From Drosophila persimilis (lineage: Eukaryota > Arthropoda > Insecta > Diptera > Drosophilidae): a DNA stretch of 64,000 nt. The notes below the pieces were generated by a model, which did not search any database, had not been told where the DNA came from, and was given only the letters and a program-made list of their open reading frames with translations. The stretch lies in NCBI RefSeq assembly GCF_003286085.1, contig NW_020825288.1:4836001-4900000 (forward strand), in the 5' to 3' direction. Of this stretch, positions 47,786 to 61,600 are shown piece by piece; within the stretch, counting starts at the first letter, position 1; each line of letters opens with the position of its first letter. A program made the position numbers and the translations under genes.

Positions 47786-49484
47786 TGATGATGATGACGA
47801 GTCGTAGTCAACGACTCTCGTTGATAATCTGCACAGCTCTGGCTCTGGTCGTTGGCTAATTGTCTGCAATTGTTTCATAACCGTTGCCTGACCCCAGCCA
47901 AGTGACCCAAATCTTCTGGCCATCCAGCCGCATCCAAATGGTCAACAGCGAGCTTCAGTCGGACAGACGGACAGCCGGACAGCCGGACGGACAGATGGAT
48001 GGATGGAAAGAGGCTCCATCCCCAACTCCCCGACTTTTCTCCGTGGAATGAGAATTAAATTTTCTTTTCTTTCGCTGACTGAGATTTTGTCATTCCGCGT
48101 GTGCGGCCCCAAGTCCCTTCCCGTCTATGCAAAACTTAATTCTCTTAGAATTCTGCGCATTTGGGAAATGTGTCTGCCAGAAGATGAGCAACAGAAAACA
48201 AACAAATCTGGAAAAACGAATAAGAATACAAAAAACAAAAAAAAAGCAGAACCTTTTCCGGGCAGTGAGAAATTTTCAGAGTTTTGTCGCACGAAATAGC
48301 AACGGTTCAACGGTTCCATAGGCCGTTGTCGAACTGGAAGATGACACGGCGTACTGGAGACATTCACCCATCCCATCCCAACCTCAGACCAATACATCCC
48401 ATGTTGGCTCATCCCATGCCATGCCATGCCATGCCATACCATGTCATACCATCCCATCCCATGGCAGAGGCAAAAGCAATTGCGAATCTATTTTTGCTTT
48501 CTCTGAAGCAGGAGCTGGGGATGTGTATGGGGGATGGGGACGCAGCTATGCCTCAGATCCTCTTCATCTTTTAGTTGGGGCACGTACGCCGCATGTCAGT
48601 CTAATTTGCTGACATGATTATGATTTTGCAGTTGGCTGCTGCTGCCGCTGGTGCTGCTGGCCCTGGTCAAGAGCCACAGGCAAAGCCAAAGCCAAAGACG
48701 AGACCGATGTCGGCAAGTGAATGGCATTGCCTCATATGTATGACTATGACTGCCGACGAGATGGGGCTGACCAATTTGGTGGGTTGACAGAGCAGGATGA
48801 GCGAGTGCCTCCAAACTCATGCCGCAACCCTCTCCTCTGCTCCCCTCTTCCTGGCCTCGACAGATCCGATGCGATCCGATCCGATCTGCACTGCTCTGCT
48901 CTGCTTTAGTCCGTTCTGATCTGTTGGCCTCCTGCTGTTTTGTTTGTTTGATTCTGCGCGGATTGATGTCGACGGGGCCCATGTTGCCGGGTTTGACTTC
49001 AGAATACAAACATTTTGAACCATTTTCAGGTCGGACTCAGACTCGGACTCGGGGCGGAAGTCGCTGACACATGTGCCGCTGCCGACTTGGGCGTGACATA
49101 GTTGCATTTATTAATGCAAATATTCCGTTTAGCCGCGCATTCCGCGGATATGAAAATTTATAACCGTTCTTAGCCCGACTCTTCTCGTCGCCGCAGTCGC
49201 TCCCCGAATCTATCTTTGGCATCGAAGGCCGTGCAAAAAATGTACTAGCACCGAAGTCAGCATTCTCTCAGAGAAATAGAGAAGAACAGACAATGGGAGA
49301 GAAAAATGAGGCAGCGCAGTCAACGCCAGCCGCAGCAGCGTTTTGCTATTTCTCTTTGAAAACCTGCTCTTAAATCACACTCTTCAGTGCTCTTAAAGAA
49401 CTTTCCACAGCCAAAGCTTTTCCGGCACCTGAAGCTCCGCTCCACGACACGACGACTGAGCCTTAGTTCTGGTTCTTCGGTCCG
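45506..49484. other. Non-coding region, inner right arm
   Basis: No gene is recognisable. If the old inverted duplication was continuous, this is the diverged counterpart of 33083-36447 and should contain the inverted relic of the ZP promoter and first exon. I could not find a convincing match by eye. Microsatellites include CAGTAC near 45535-45550, ATGCC near 48415-48440 and GA-rich tracts. Confidence 0.5.
47754..47801 (+). repeat. GACGAT/GAT microsatellite
   Basis: GACGAT units pass into a run of GAT units. Frames through it give artificial Asp- or Ser-rich peptides, none of which is supported as a gene. Confidence 0.8.
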
Positions 49485-49617
49485 CTTGTCGGAAGTAATA
49501 AAATGCAATTATAACAGTCGAGGCAAATGATTTTCTGATGCCATTGCCACTGCCACTGCCAGGCACGAAATCGCACTGCATAATGCCATAATGCCAAATT
49601 GAAGTCTCTCAGCGGGT
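49485..49617 (-). repeat. Diverged inner inverted-repeat island, right
   Basis: This is the reverse-complement partner of 32957-33082. The block 49485-49548 differs from its partner at about three positions, and 49573-49617 carries an extra tandem ATAATGCC unit. It ends 20 bp from the start of the near-identical right arm at 49637. Confidence 0.8.
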
Positions 49618-49636
49618 ACAGGAATTTCCAGGTGCC

Positions 49637-52600
49637 GCAGGTGCATTGATCATTCAAGAAGAGAGTCCATCAAAAGAGGGGAGCCACGAACCACAAGCGG
49701 TGCTGGAGAGGAGAGAGATGAGAGCTGGCTAGAACCCTGCAGCTTTCTAATGACCAAAGTTGTAACTACTCGCACCAGAAGAACTGCGTGTACTGGGTAC
49801 TGGTATCTCCACTTGTACACGATGAGCATTACCTCAGCGCACGCCTAATTAAGTGCGCGATAACAATCGAATCAGAGAGGGAGCTTCGACGGGCTCCAAG
49901 CTATGGGGAATGGGGTCACTGATTGTGGGGATGGGTACCACGAGTGCTCTTCGCATAGCCCTTACTCACACATGCACCAAAGCGCCGCATCCCACTTTGA
50001 TACGAGCATTTATGCAACCGCTTCATCTTTCAGCAGTTGCGCCACAAACATAAAGAAAGCCTCGTCTGACTCGAATTTGTCCGTCACATAATGCAATTAA
50101 ATACTGCCGCGCCATCATCGAAAGCACAGCGAACTGCACTAGTCGCACTTTTCCCCATTTTCCCCTCATTTTCCCCCATTTTCCCCCATTTTCACGCAGT
50201 TCAGTTCCGTTGGAGCTGCACTTCCACTGCATTCGATTACGATTACGACAGTTGCGATGATGTGGATGATGGTTCGAATTCGACTCCGATTCTCTGGCGA
50301 TTTACGATGGGATGGATGCATGGGATGCAGAGGGACTTTTGTCGCTTTGTGGCCATAATTGACTCCCCTCCGCGTTCGATTAACGCCTCTGAGGGAATTA
50401 CGAGTATACTCGTACAATTTATTCCAACAATGAGCAGCGGCAATCAATCTGATAAGGAAATTATATAAATTATGTCTTTCGGAAAAGCTTTGGGAATAGA
50501 AATAGGAATAGGAAGTCTGCAATCGCCATCCGCTCGGATTCCAATTCGGATTCGGGCTTTGCCATGGCATTGCTCTGGACTTGAATTGGCGTGTGAATGA
50601 AAAGTCCCCAACCTCCACAGTTCTGCTGATGGCCAGGCATCGATTGGGCCATGAAATGCCATCCCATCCCATCCCATTCCATTTCAGTCAGAAGACAGAA
50701 GAGAGAACCAAGAACTCTTCTCCTCCGCTTCTGATTGAGTAATTGGAGTTGGCAGAGTTTTGCTCTAATTGCTATCGGCTTTCGCGATCGCTGCCAAAAT
50801 TATGAAGTCCGACCCGCTCCCGAATTCCCAGGAATTAATTCGGCATAATCTCTGTCGGACAGAGTTTAAATTTACAGTTCTCTCTCGGGTTAGGCGTTTG
50901 TGTGTGTGTGGAGTTTGTTGGCCTCTTATCAAGGCCAGTGCCACACGCCGGATGGCTTAGAGATACATCAAACACTAGACCGTTAGGAGGAAGTCCCCAA
51001 GCCCAGCACTTCAATCGTTCGATTGGGACCGTGTTCCGTGTTCTGTGCTCTAGTTTCTGTCACTTCGATATTCAAATATTTGTTTGCATTCTAGATCCGA
51101 GGCCGAGAAAACTGGGCCAAGCAGTGACGAAAGTGATGGCGACGAAGACCGCAACCTCGGGGGTCGCGGGTCGGTGGTTCGTTTGCAGAGCAAACAGAGG
51201 GAAACCACTCTCCGGTGGTGTCGCTCCACTCCACGCTCCGCCCAATTGAGTGACATGCAGATTTCCTTTCGATTTTCGCACGAAGCAGCTGCTGCTCTGC
51301 TGATTGCCGCGTGGGCCAGTGCCAGTGCCAGTCCCAGTTCCATTCCCAGTGCCATTCCCATTCCCAAGTGGAAGACGAAGACATGGTCTAGGTCGATCAG
51401 GAGGAGCAGGAGCTGCTGCTGGGCGCGAGGGTGAACAACGATCGCTGTTTATGTTTCCGGTAATCAATCGACAGAAATTCACTTTTACAGCCCGTTTATT
51501 CGTCTCTTTTTTCAATTGTTTGCAAATTGATCGGTTTCCTCTCTGGAGCTGCAACTCCCACTCCTCCGACTCGACGATTACATTTCAAGTTTGCTCATTA
51601 GAAGTGGAGCGACACTCCCCGTCGCTCTTTCTGGTGGACTCCGACATGCCAGAGATTCGTTTACTTTCACTCGGAATGCAGTGCGAGAATTTCGGGGAAA
51701 GGATTGCGATGGCTCGCAAAGATACAAATGTGCGTCATCAATCTGCACTCTGATCCTCTGCCAGGGAGAAGTTTCTCCATTTGCAGACGATCTCCAAAGG
51801 AGTTAAGAGTGGAGAGTGGAGATTCGAGAGGAATCTCCGACACCCATCGACCCCTAATTGGCGATACGCATCGCACGCATAATGAAAGTGGCCATCAAAG
51901 GCGCCAGATGGCGCTGCAGTCCGTCACTCGATGACCCGAATCCGAATCGGAAGAAGAGGAACGAAAGACTCAAGCGACGAACTTGATGACTCTGATTCAG
52001 AATCCGATTCTTGCTTCGAGTGTGTTATGGTAACGACCTTTCCTTTCCATTCCTCTAATTTCACCGCATTTGATCTGTTTTGTTTCACTTTTCAATGGTT
52101 CTCTCCTCTGTCCTCTGTCCTCTGTGCTCTCCCCCTTTCGCCCTTCTCTTCTTCTCCACAGGCCCTTTGGGTCTTTCTAATTGCAGCTTTCTATGCAGAA
52201 AGAAAAACCCATTCTATCAGAATTTTCACTCTTAATAAGTGTCTCGTTTGGTCTGTGCCACTGACTGACTGTCAACGCCTTCGTCTTGGTGTTCGTCTTG
52301 GTCTTAGATGTGGTCTTGCCCCGGCGTGGCATGGTGTGGCGTGGCTTGGTCTGGTCTGTGGCATAAAACTGTCAACGAGCGTTTAACCCAGTTAACGCCC
52401 TTAGCCGGCGACAACGTTGTAGCCTCGTACTTGGACGGTGACGCAGAGTAGCTGTCGGAATCGGCATCGGCCTCGGAGTTTTACTTGGTCTACACTCGAC
52501 TCCAAGTTTGGATCCATTCGACACGAGACCCGGCACACAAAAACGAGCAAGGTGTAAAAACAACAAGTGGAATGGGTAGGGGAGGAAGGGAGGGGGAGGG

Positions 52601-55600
52601 CAGGGAGTTGGTGGGGGCATTGGCAGTGGCGGGGGAGGTTGCCACAGATAAGAAAAGCCACAGAACGATGTGGCAGTAGAGCGGCGAAGGTTGATGTTGA
52701 GTGATGGCTCCACCTCGCTGTGCTGCGAGGGGCGGTGGGCGGTGCGGAGGTGTTGATTGTGGCCAGCGGATATTGGCGCACCTCGGAGGATGGGGATGCG
52801 GTCGGGAGGGGAACTGGGATGGAAAAGGGGATGGAAGATTGACCGATGTCTGGCTCTGGCTTTGATTCCGACTCCGACTCAGGGTCTTGTTCTTCCACCG
52901 ACTCTGACTCTGACTCCGTCTCCGACTTGGAGTGGAGCTGATCGGTGGCTCGGAGTGCACACAGGAATTCTGAGCGCGGTGAAAGTTGCCAGCTCCATCT
53001 TCAGCCTCTCCTCTGCAGCCCCAGCCCCATCCTCATCTCCATCTGCATCCGAAGACACGACAACGGCAGCGACTTGTTGAAATTCTGGTCCCAATAATGA
53101 CACTTAAGCGATGCAGTTTTTTCGTAATATGAATTTTCCTGTTTGAAGCCGTTGCCGTTGGTCGCAGCTCCCCACCCGCCGCTCCCTGTTTCACTCTTCA
53201 CCTGAAGGCCCGCGTCTCGCCATCAATTACAGCCGCGAAAGGAGCGATGGACTGATGGGGCGATGGGGAGCGGTGGAGCTCTGGAGCTGTGGAGCAACCA
53301 CCTGAGCTGCAACTCAATCACCGACCGGCAGCCACCATCCAACAGCCATCGGCAGCTTCAGCTTCTAATTGCTGGCGTTTTTGCTCCTGCTCTGCCTCTG
53401 TCGGAGTTGGATTTGGTCTTAGAGGAGGATTGGAAGCGGCAGGAGGATCAGGAGCATCCACCATGTGAATTATGGGCACGTATGGGTATAGGTGCCATCC
53501 ATTCGATTGTTGCACCCATATTCAGAGGGATTGGAAAGCTCCTCTCCTTCTTCGGGAGCGTGTGCATGGGAGAGTTTTCCAAGTGTCCACCTTCCATGGA
53601 CCACTGGACAGATCGCTACGCAAATTGATGGTTTCATATTCCCATCGTCAATTCCTCAAATTCCCGACTGCTGAATGCTGAATGCTGAATGCCGGACACA
53701 TCGAAGCGGGCAACGGTGATGCAATCCACATGCCACCGATGCTTCCACTTTTAATTTACAATCTCAGAGTCTGCGATTAGCGACGGCGTCACAGCAAGTT
53801 ATGGAGATGGTAAATGGCAGATCCTCTATTTTCTATTCTCTCAATATTTGCTCTGGGCGTTGGCACACCAGATTGCCAAGTCGCCAACTCGAGGCTGCCT
53901 TCGTCTTCGCCAGAGCCCAAAATGCAGTTGTCTTCTTCGGTTATGTCTCTACAAATGAAGGGGTGTGCCAGGCAGGTCTGCATCTACACGTAGATAGGAT
54001 GTGGATGTGGATGTGGATGTGGAGGAGGAGCTGTACTTGGGGAACCAGCAGCACGAGGCGTGCGACATGCAACACAAACCAATCAAGGCAACTGTCAATG
54101 GAGGCAACACCTGTTCTGCCGCTGTTTCTCTCGCTCCTTCTGGTTCCATCTGCTCTACTCCATCTTCCACCTGCCTCGGCTTCGGCGGGTGCGACCTTGA
54201 GTCGGACTCCGCTCTGGGTTCTGGGTTCTTCCTGGAGATGGGCTGGAGCTGCGGACTTGATAAACTGCCTGGACGAGATTCTCATCTTGCGGGTGTGCGA
54301 ACCGGTAAATAGGCGCAATTTTCATCAATTTCCCCCAACGCGGCACTTGACAAAGCAAATAGATCGTTGGCCTGACCGCTTTTCCTCCTGCAAGTTCGGG
54401 TCTGGGCTCTGAAAATGATCTTGGGTCTACCTCCTGCCTCGTGGCTCCTGCTCCACTCCCAATATCTCCACTTATATTCTCATCAATTTGCACAAATTTC
54501 CACATCCTCAAAGGGGAAGGAGGAGTAGATCTTGAAGTTTCGCTGCCATTTGGAGCTACACAAAAGGGGCATCGGCTTCGAAATTTATGACCGCTTCGCC
54601 TGTTGCATGCAACTGCAGCCCAAAGTGGAGCGAAAGACGGTGGCCACTCCACACCATCGCTGCCACCCAACCCATATATTCCACCCATACACCCATCCCA
54701 GGCATCCCGAACCGAAACTGTTACACTTGGCTAATTGATTTATGTGAATGGGTTCCAAAATATTTACAAACGCGGTCGAAACGGAACGAAACTTCTATGG
54801 ACTCTGTGCAGGAATCGGACTCTGTGTGGGTGGGTGGATGGACAGGGAAGAAGTCGGAGGAGGAGGAGGAGGAGGAGGAGGAGAAACTGGGATCGTGGAG
54901 AACATGTCGCATGGAGGAACAAGTTCCCGAGTGTTTCCCACAGCCACAGGAAGTGTTCGCTGCCGAACGCATGCCAAAAATGGATCCCCGAGGACGGGAC
55001 AGCCTTGGACGATCCAAAGCGAGCCCCAACCCGAACCCGAAAACGATCACGATTATGATGATCATTGCGGCGATTACGACTGTGGGACGATGGGACTGTG
55101 GTGGGATGTGGAGACGGAGTCAAGTTGGGATGGGATGGGATGACTGTCGCGGAGGGCTGTCGCGGTGGCAATGTCCCCACTCGGGACCGGACCAGAGCGC
55201 AGAACTCTTTCGTTGTCCAGCTCTGGCTCTGGCTCTGGCCGGAGTGGGATCTGGAGAGGACCGGGAGAGGACATTAGGAGTTGTTGTATATTGTTTCTGC
55301 ATTGTAACTGTCACCTTGTGGCAGTCGGCAGTCGGCAGTGGCCGGAGTTGGCAAAAATAATAGAAATTATATTAAATGGGCATTTGGGGAGTGCACACGC
55401 TCCGACTTCCGTGTTTGGTGTTTTTGCACAATGGGCCATTCCGCATGGCCATTCCATAGGAGGTGATCGGAGGAGGATGGTGGATGGGAATACAAGTGCC
55501 TGGACAGGCATGATGTAATCGCTGTTCGCCCTGCACTCCCCCTTGTTTCCTGGACAGCCCTAATTTGGCCGGGTTATTACAACATCTATCTGGAGATATT

Positions 55601-58600
55601 CTCCGCACACTCTAACACCTTCCACTCCCACCGCACTCCCACTCTCGGAATTCGTGGCCACTTGCCATGATGGACACGTGCCAGGCAGATTTCTCATTGC
55701 TGAAGATCTGCTGTGCCATGGCTATGACTGTGGCTGTGGCTGTGGCTATGATGGATCTTTGAGGATGACACGACACTTAACAGAGGCATTGTTGTTGCTG
55801 TACGTATGGCCGTTGCTGCGTTGTTGCTGTTGTGGCATCTGTTCGTGGCCAGCAATTTAAGAGGAGAGTACGAGTATTTAATGCCTCTGCCTCTTGCGGC
55901 ATCTCGAGGCAGGCGACTGATTTATGACAGTGCGAAAGAGCGAAGTGAATGGAGTCGGGGAGTACTGGGGTAGGACAAGAGTCCAGGGTACAGGGCGGCG
56001 AGGGGGCTCCTGCATCGGAGGGCAATTTGGCGGCGGGCGTGGCGCCCAGTCCAAGACGGAGGCAGGAGGCGGGCGGCAGGGACGGATCGGACCAAAGGCC
56101 TCAACCTCGTCCAGGTCCAAGGCCTATTACGTGATGATGTAATAATTCTTCAAGTTGTTGGCATTTTTATTGCGGAAAATGTTGCATAAATCAAGGCGGC
56201 AGTAAAACGGATCGGATCTCCGCTGGAAGCCCCTCCGCGGGATGGATCCCCTGAATTCCTTCGTCGATCGGTCGTTGATCGAAACAGGATGCCTCGAATA
56301 TTTCATTCGCATTCAGCGCGATAATTTGCACCGGGAAAATGGACTGTGGCTTTATCACTGGCCGCTATTCTGGCTTTTCAATTGCTTTTCCATTTTCCGC
56401 CTCCAATGCGGACTCGAATTCGGCGTCGTCATGCGGGACAATTGGAGTTGGAAAAGCGGAGCGGCTGGATACTACTGGATCTTATTCTTCTGCTTCTGCC
56501 CCATAAAGTTGATTTCAGAGCAGAGGCTGCTCTAATCACGAAAGATGAGATAATCAGCAACTTGCTGCTGATGCTGTTGCAACTTTGTTGCTTGTTGCAA
56601 GACGAAGATCCCTCATCTCCTCCCTGTGGACGGAGTCGACCCACGCGGTCCTCGAGTCGGTCTTCGCACATTAGCAAACAAACCTCTCGCCGGATTTGAG
56701 ATCTCAGCGGCAGATGATGATTGCCGCTGGGATGGGATGAGGGATGAGAGATGCTTCAGCCGGAGGAACGTGATTGTCATTACAATTGAAGCTGCAGATG
56801 GAGAGGGAGATGGAAAGGGAGATGGAGCAGAAGCTGGTGCGGGACCTGCCTACGCAGAGATCAAACAGAGGCGACTATGAAAGGACGAGCCTTAAGCCTG
56901 AGAGCAGACGATGGCGATTGCGATGGCGATTGCGAGATGCAAATGAAAAAGATCTTGATTGGGTCTTTCATCCGGAGTTATGCAACGAGCGAGAACACTG
57001 CAGTTTTATGGATCAGTGGGTTATCAATCAACCAGAAGAGATTGTGGATATTGTTGGTGGTTATGCCGATGTTTACATCTGTATAACAGAGTGATCGATA
57101 ATGATCAGCGATGATAGTGATTACCAGCAGCGATCCCATCACGCGCATGCGATCGATGCGAATAGAACATCCGCAATTAGTCGAGAGCCAAGCACTCCCC
57201 GCATTCAGGTGGGAGAGCTCTCAAGATCCGACTTGAGAATGGAACCATTCTCTCGGTCCCACCTCGTCTCTGCGATCACGCTTCGGGAAGAACTCCTACT
57301 CTACTCCGACACCTCGTAAATGGGCCACCGAATGGGACTCCTTCCGACTCGTTCCGAGCGACGCGACGTGATTAAAATGTCAAATTGGCCCTCGGGGGCA
57401 GACCGTGTTGGATAACTCACTTTATTTATTATGCCCGATATAATTAAATTAATTTCGGCTCAGAGCGAACCGAGGGCCGACGGCCGAGGGCGTGAATGGG
57501 AACCAGTGGAGGCGTGTCACTTGGCCAAAACTGTATCAAAGCGTGAGCCACGATACATCTTCGAGAGCGGGTTTCCCATTTCTCATTTCTCATTTGCCAT
57601 TCGCCAATCTCCATTGGCATTTCCATTTGTTCGGATTCGACTCCGCAGACATTGCGTGATCCGGCAACGGATTCCTGGCATTGCTTACACCTTTTTGGGT
57701 GTCCACTGTAAGTGGGGGAGTGGAAATTGATAGATAGCGAAGGGCCAGAGGAGGGGGAGGAGAGTCTGGAGAGGAGAAAGAGTCTATAAACAAAGCCACA
57801 CACAAACCAGAGAGCAAATTATTGGGCAGACCGGGACAGAGACCACAGAGAGATACAAAGTCATGGACGGAGATGGGGATGGGGACAGAGATGGAGATGG
57901 AGATGGGGACCAGGCGGAGCAGCTGGGGGAAACTGCTTTTTGATGTTCGGTAATTGGCGGTTTGGCAGCACGCGAGCCGAAAAAATAGAAATAGAAGAGC
58001 AATAGGAGGAAGACGACCACTGGGACTGGGACTGGGACTGGCACAGGGAGTGGAACTGCGAACTGGGAACTGGGAACAGGGAACAGACCCAAGAGGGTCT
58101 GTCTGGCACTCTTCCGACTGCTGGCGCTCCATTGAACCCGACTTCAAGCCAAAGCCAGAGCCAGAGCCAAGGCCCAAACCCTCCAATGCCGAATGGTAAC
58201 GAGCCGTCGAATTTCGGGATTTCGGCGTGACGCGCTTTCTGTTTCCAGAGGGGAGCCACCCCTCCTTCCCTTCCTCCCGGGAGATTGGCTAACTAAGTAG
58301 AATCTAGTTCTCCAGCTCGGATGTCGCTGTGGTCTGTGTTCCTCTGCCCCGTGCCCAGTGCTCCGTGCCCCATTCCATGCCTCATGTGGCTGGCTGTTGT
58401 TGCTGTCTTCTCATTTCATAATAATTGGCAGTTTACAAATGTTCTTTCGGTTTTGATTTCGCTTCCATTTCTACTTCTGCCTCAACTTCTCCCTGAAGTT
58501 CTATTTGTATTTGTATTACTGTTTCTATTTCCATTCGGGTTTCCCCCCGAAACTGTCGCGGTTTTCCCGGAGAGGGACAGAGAGGGGGAGAGTTTTGGGT

Positions 58601-61600
58601 GGAGGGAGTGGCAGAGTGGCATGCGTCTAGCGGTACTCTGTTCCGTTGAACCTTCGGAAAGAGATCCGACATTTTTGTGGCGAGTCTCAAAGGGAATCCA
58701 GAGCAGGCATCCGCCATCCGCCATCCGCAAATAAAGTCGGCTGTTTATAGGCGTGAAAACTAATTAGACAGCCAGAGTCAGTCAGGAGTCAACTTCTCAG
58801 AGAGATTACACCATAAATAAAGCCCCTGATCTGTGTGGAGTGGCGGAGTGGGATCCAGGGATGCAGACAGTGCCACAAATGTTCCTTTCTTTATTCACTA
58901 TTTGGCGGGGTTCTGTGTGGTTCTGGTGGCTAATGAGCAAATGCAAATCACGGCTCTAACCGCTAAGTGTGACTACACCTCCTCCGAATCCCACTCCCAC
59001 TCCCTCCCCTCCCCTCCGAGAAATAGGCGGTTGTTAGGGCGCGGGGCTATTTGCCCATGCTCCGCCATGGCCATGGCCAGGGCCATTGTCCGCCAGCCGC
59101 CAGCCGCCAACCGCCAACAGATGCCAGATTAGCATTTAAATTGTAGTTACATTTGGCCAAACGCAAACGAAAACCAAATGCAAACCAAACCAAACCAACC
59201 GCCAGCTCCACATCCAAACATTGGATTATTTTTCATTCTTGTTTTCCTTCTCCTTGGCGCTGCATTTTCCCGCTTTCCCGCTTTCCCACTCTCTGGAAAA
59301 GCGTTTACCAAATGGAATTGTTGTCTTTTGTTTCCTATAGTGGGAGATGCTCCGCCCCCGAACCCCAAACCCCAAACCCCAAGCCCAACTGATGTTATCA
59401 AACCACGGCCCCGGGCAACAGTCTCCCCCGTTCCTCTCTTCCCTGTCCCGTGTGTCGGGGATCGGTGATCGGGGAACGGGGATCGGTGCAGGGTTCGGTC
59501 CGAGCCAAGGTAGCAATTTCAATATCAAAATTCTCGCCTGGCCTTTGGTCCGCTGCAGAAACCGCAGAAGTGGAAACGGACAACCGAACGGAGTTATCAA
59601 CGGTGGCGAGGGCCGCTCAGGTGAGTCGGGCGTCCAGCCCCAACGGTAAACTGCCAACGCCAACGCCTTCTTCGGCATATCTGCTCCACTCCGACTCCAA
59701 CTCCGACTCCGACTACGAGCCCAAGTCCAAGTCCATTTCCTTTGCTGGATTCTTCTGTCAGCGGACCGCGTTCCAGACATTTTAATTCAAATTAATTAAA
59801 ATTTTTGGCAGTCAACGGCCGCTGGCTTCCCAATCATTTTGACCCACTTCTGGGCCAAGCCATTGACTTCTGCCCGTGCCCGCAGCTCTGTCCCCTCTCC
59901 ATCCTCCTCCTCTCCCACTTGACGAGCAGAAAATTCGCTCGAATAACGCCAAGTGATAAATTGTCAAACATTTGGGAAATGACTGCAGAAGTGTGGCATG
60001 CCTCGGGAAAGAGGTTTGTCCGCTCTGCAGTCCCACCTTTCCGTTCACCGATCTCCAGAGAGAGTGAGTGGCTCTAGGAGAAACAGAGACAGGGAGAGAG
60101 AGAGGGAGATTAATTTGCAGCCGACCAAGTACCGTAAGCGTAGGTGGCTTGATGAGCTCCGCTGGGCAGCCTCTGGAGGTTGGCGACTATCCTCTCCTCG
60201 CTCCAGTAGCACTGTCTTAGATCTGACCCTTGTACCATTCGACCTCCCTCCCCCCACTATATCCACTAATTAATTGCGTGCTTGGACCCACGCCCCAGTA
60301 GAAGGCACAGACGAGGGCGGGGCACTCGTCGCAGTCGCCGCACCGCACTGATTGACAGGAAATTATAATGGCGGCATCCAATCATCGCGTTCAAACTGTT
60401 TCTCATTTCTGCTGTATTTTAAGCTTTCTGGTTCCCATCGATTAAGATATCTGCGAATCGCGAATTGCGTCTAAATCTCAGGGGAGGAGAAGGGTTCAAT
60501 GGCATCCTGCGGTCGGTTTTCCGTTCAGGTGCTCTTGACCCTCCGGAAAACTTATGGAGCAGTGCCTTGGAGCAATCGAAAGTTTCCTTGTCTCACGTTG
60601 ATCTCCATCTTAATCCAATCCCATCTGCTTGGACGGCTGAGTCACTCCCAGACCATCAGAGAGTGGAGGCTTTCCTCCGTCCACGCCAGTGTTTGTTGTG
60701 CCCAATCATCCGACACTCGAGAGCCGAGAATCCGACTCGAGACATTCGAGAGTGCAAAAAATGCAGGAAAATGCAGCAAAATGGAATCAGGTCCAACTCT
60801 CACTGCGGAATGGGAGATGGGAGATGGCGGAGGAGTCTGGCGGACTCCAGATGCCTGCGATAGCACTCGAGACCATGTCGACTAATTGCGGCTATAATAT
60901 CAAAGTCGACATAACGCCTCGACCCACCATCGCCCACCACCCACCTCCTCCGCCATTCGCCACTTGCTCTCTTCTCAGCGAAGTGGAGGCCGCTGCGGCT
61001 GGCAGCCCCAACACAACACGAAACCGAAATATGATGAAAAACACGCAAGTGTCGACCTGGACGATGGTCAAGTGGCTCTTGTGGTCTTGTGGTGCATCCA
61101 AACAGAGCAGAGAAGGAGAGAGAGAGAACCGGACTGGAATGGTCTGCACTGAAGATAGAGATGGAGATGGAGCCGGGTGTCAGGATAATTTGCAGGCCGC
61201 AGACGCCGACGCCACGCAAATGAAAATGATCCCCGCCTGAAAATGATCGCCGGACATAATGGACTTTCTCGCTTTTGGGGCGAATTTACAGTGCTTAGTG
61301 CGATATGTTTGGGAACGAGGAATGAATCCACCGAGAGAGTGGACTAGACAGGGGAAGAAGACCCCAGGAGAGCGCAGAAGGCAGAACGGAGAACGAGCCA
61401 CAAACTGGAGAAACAATTATGCAGAATTTGGGTCATCTCCCGGGCATCGCGGGGGAAAATCGTCTCGGGCTCGCCTGGTATCGTTGATGAGTTTTCTCAG
61501 CAGAGGAGAAAAGTCATAATAATTGCGCATTCAATTCTGATTCTGAATCCGATTCCGAATTCGGTTTCTGTGTCGTTTGCTCTCGGCTCTCGTATCTCGG

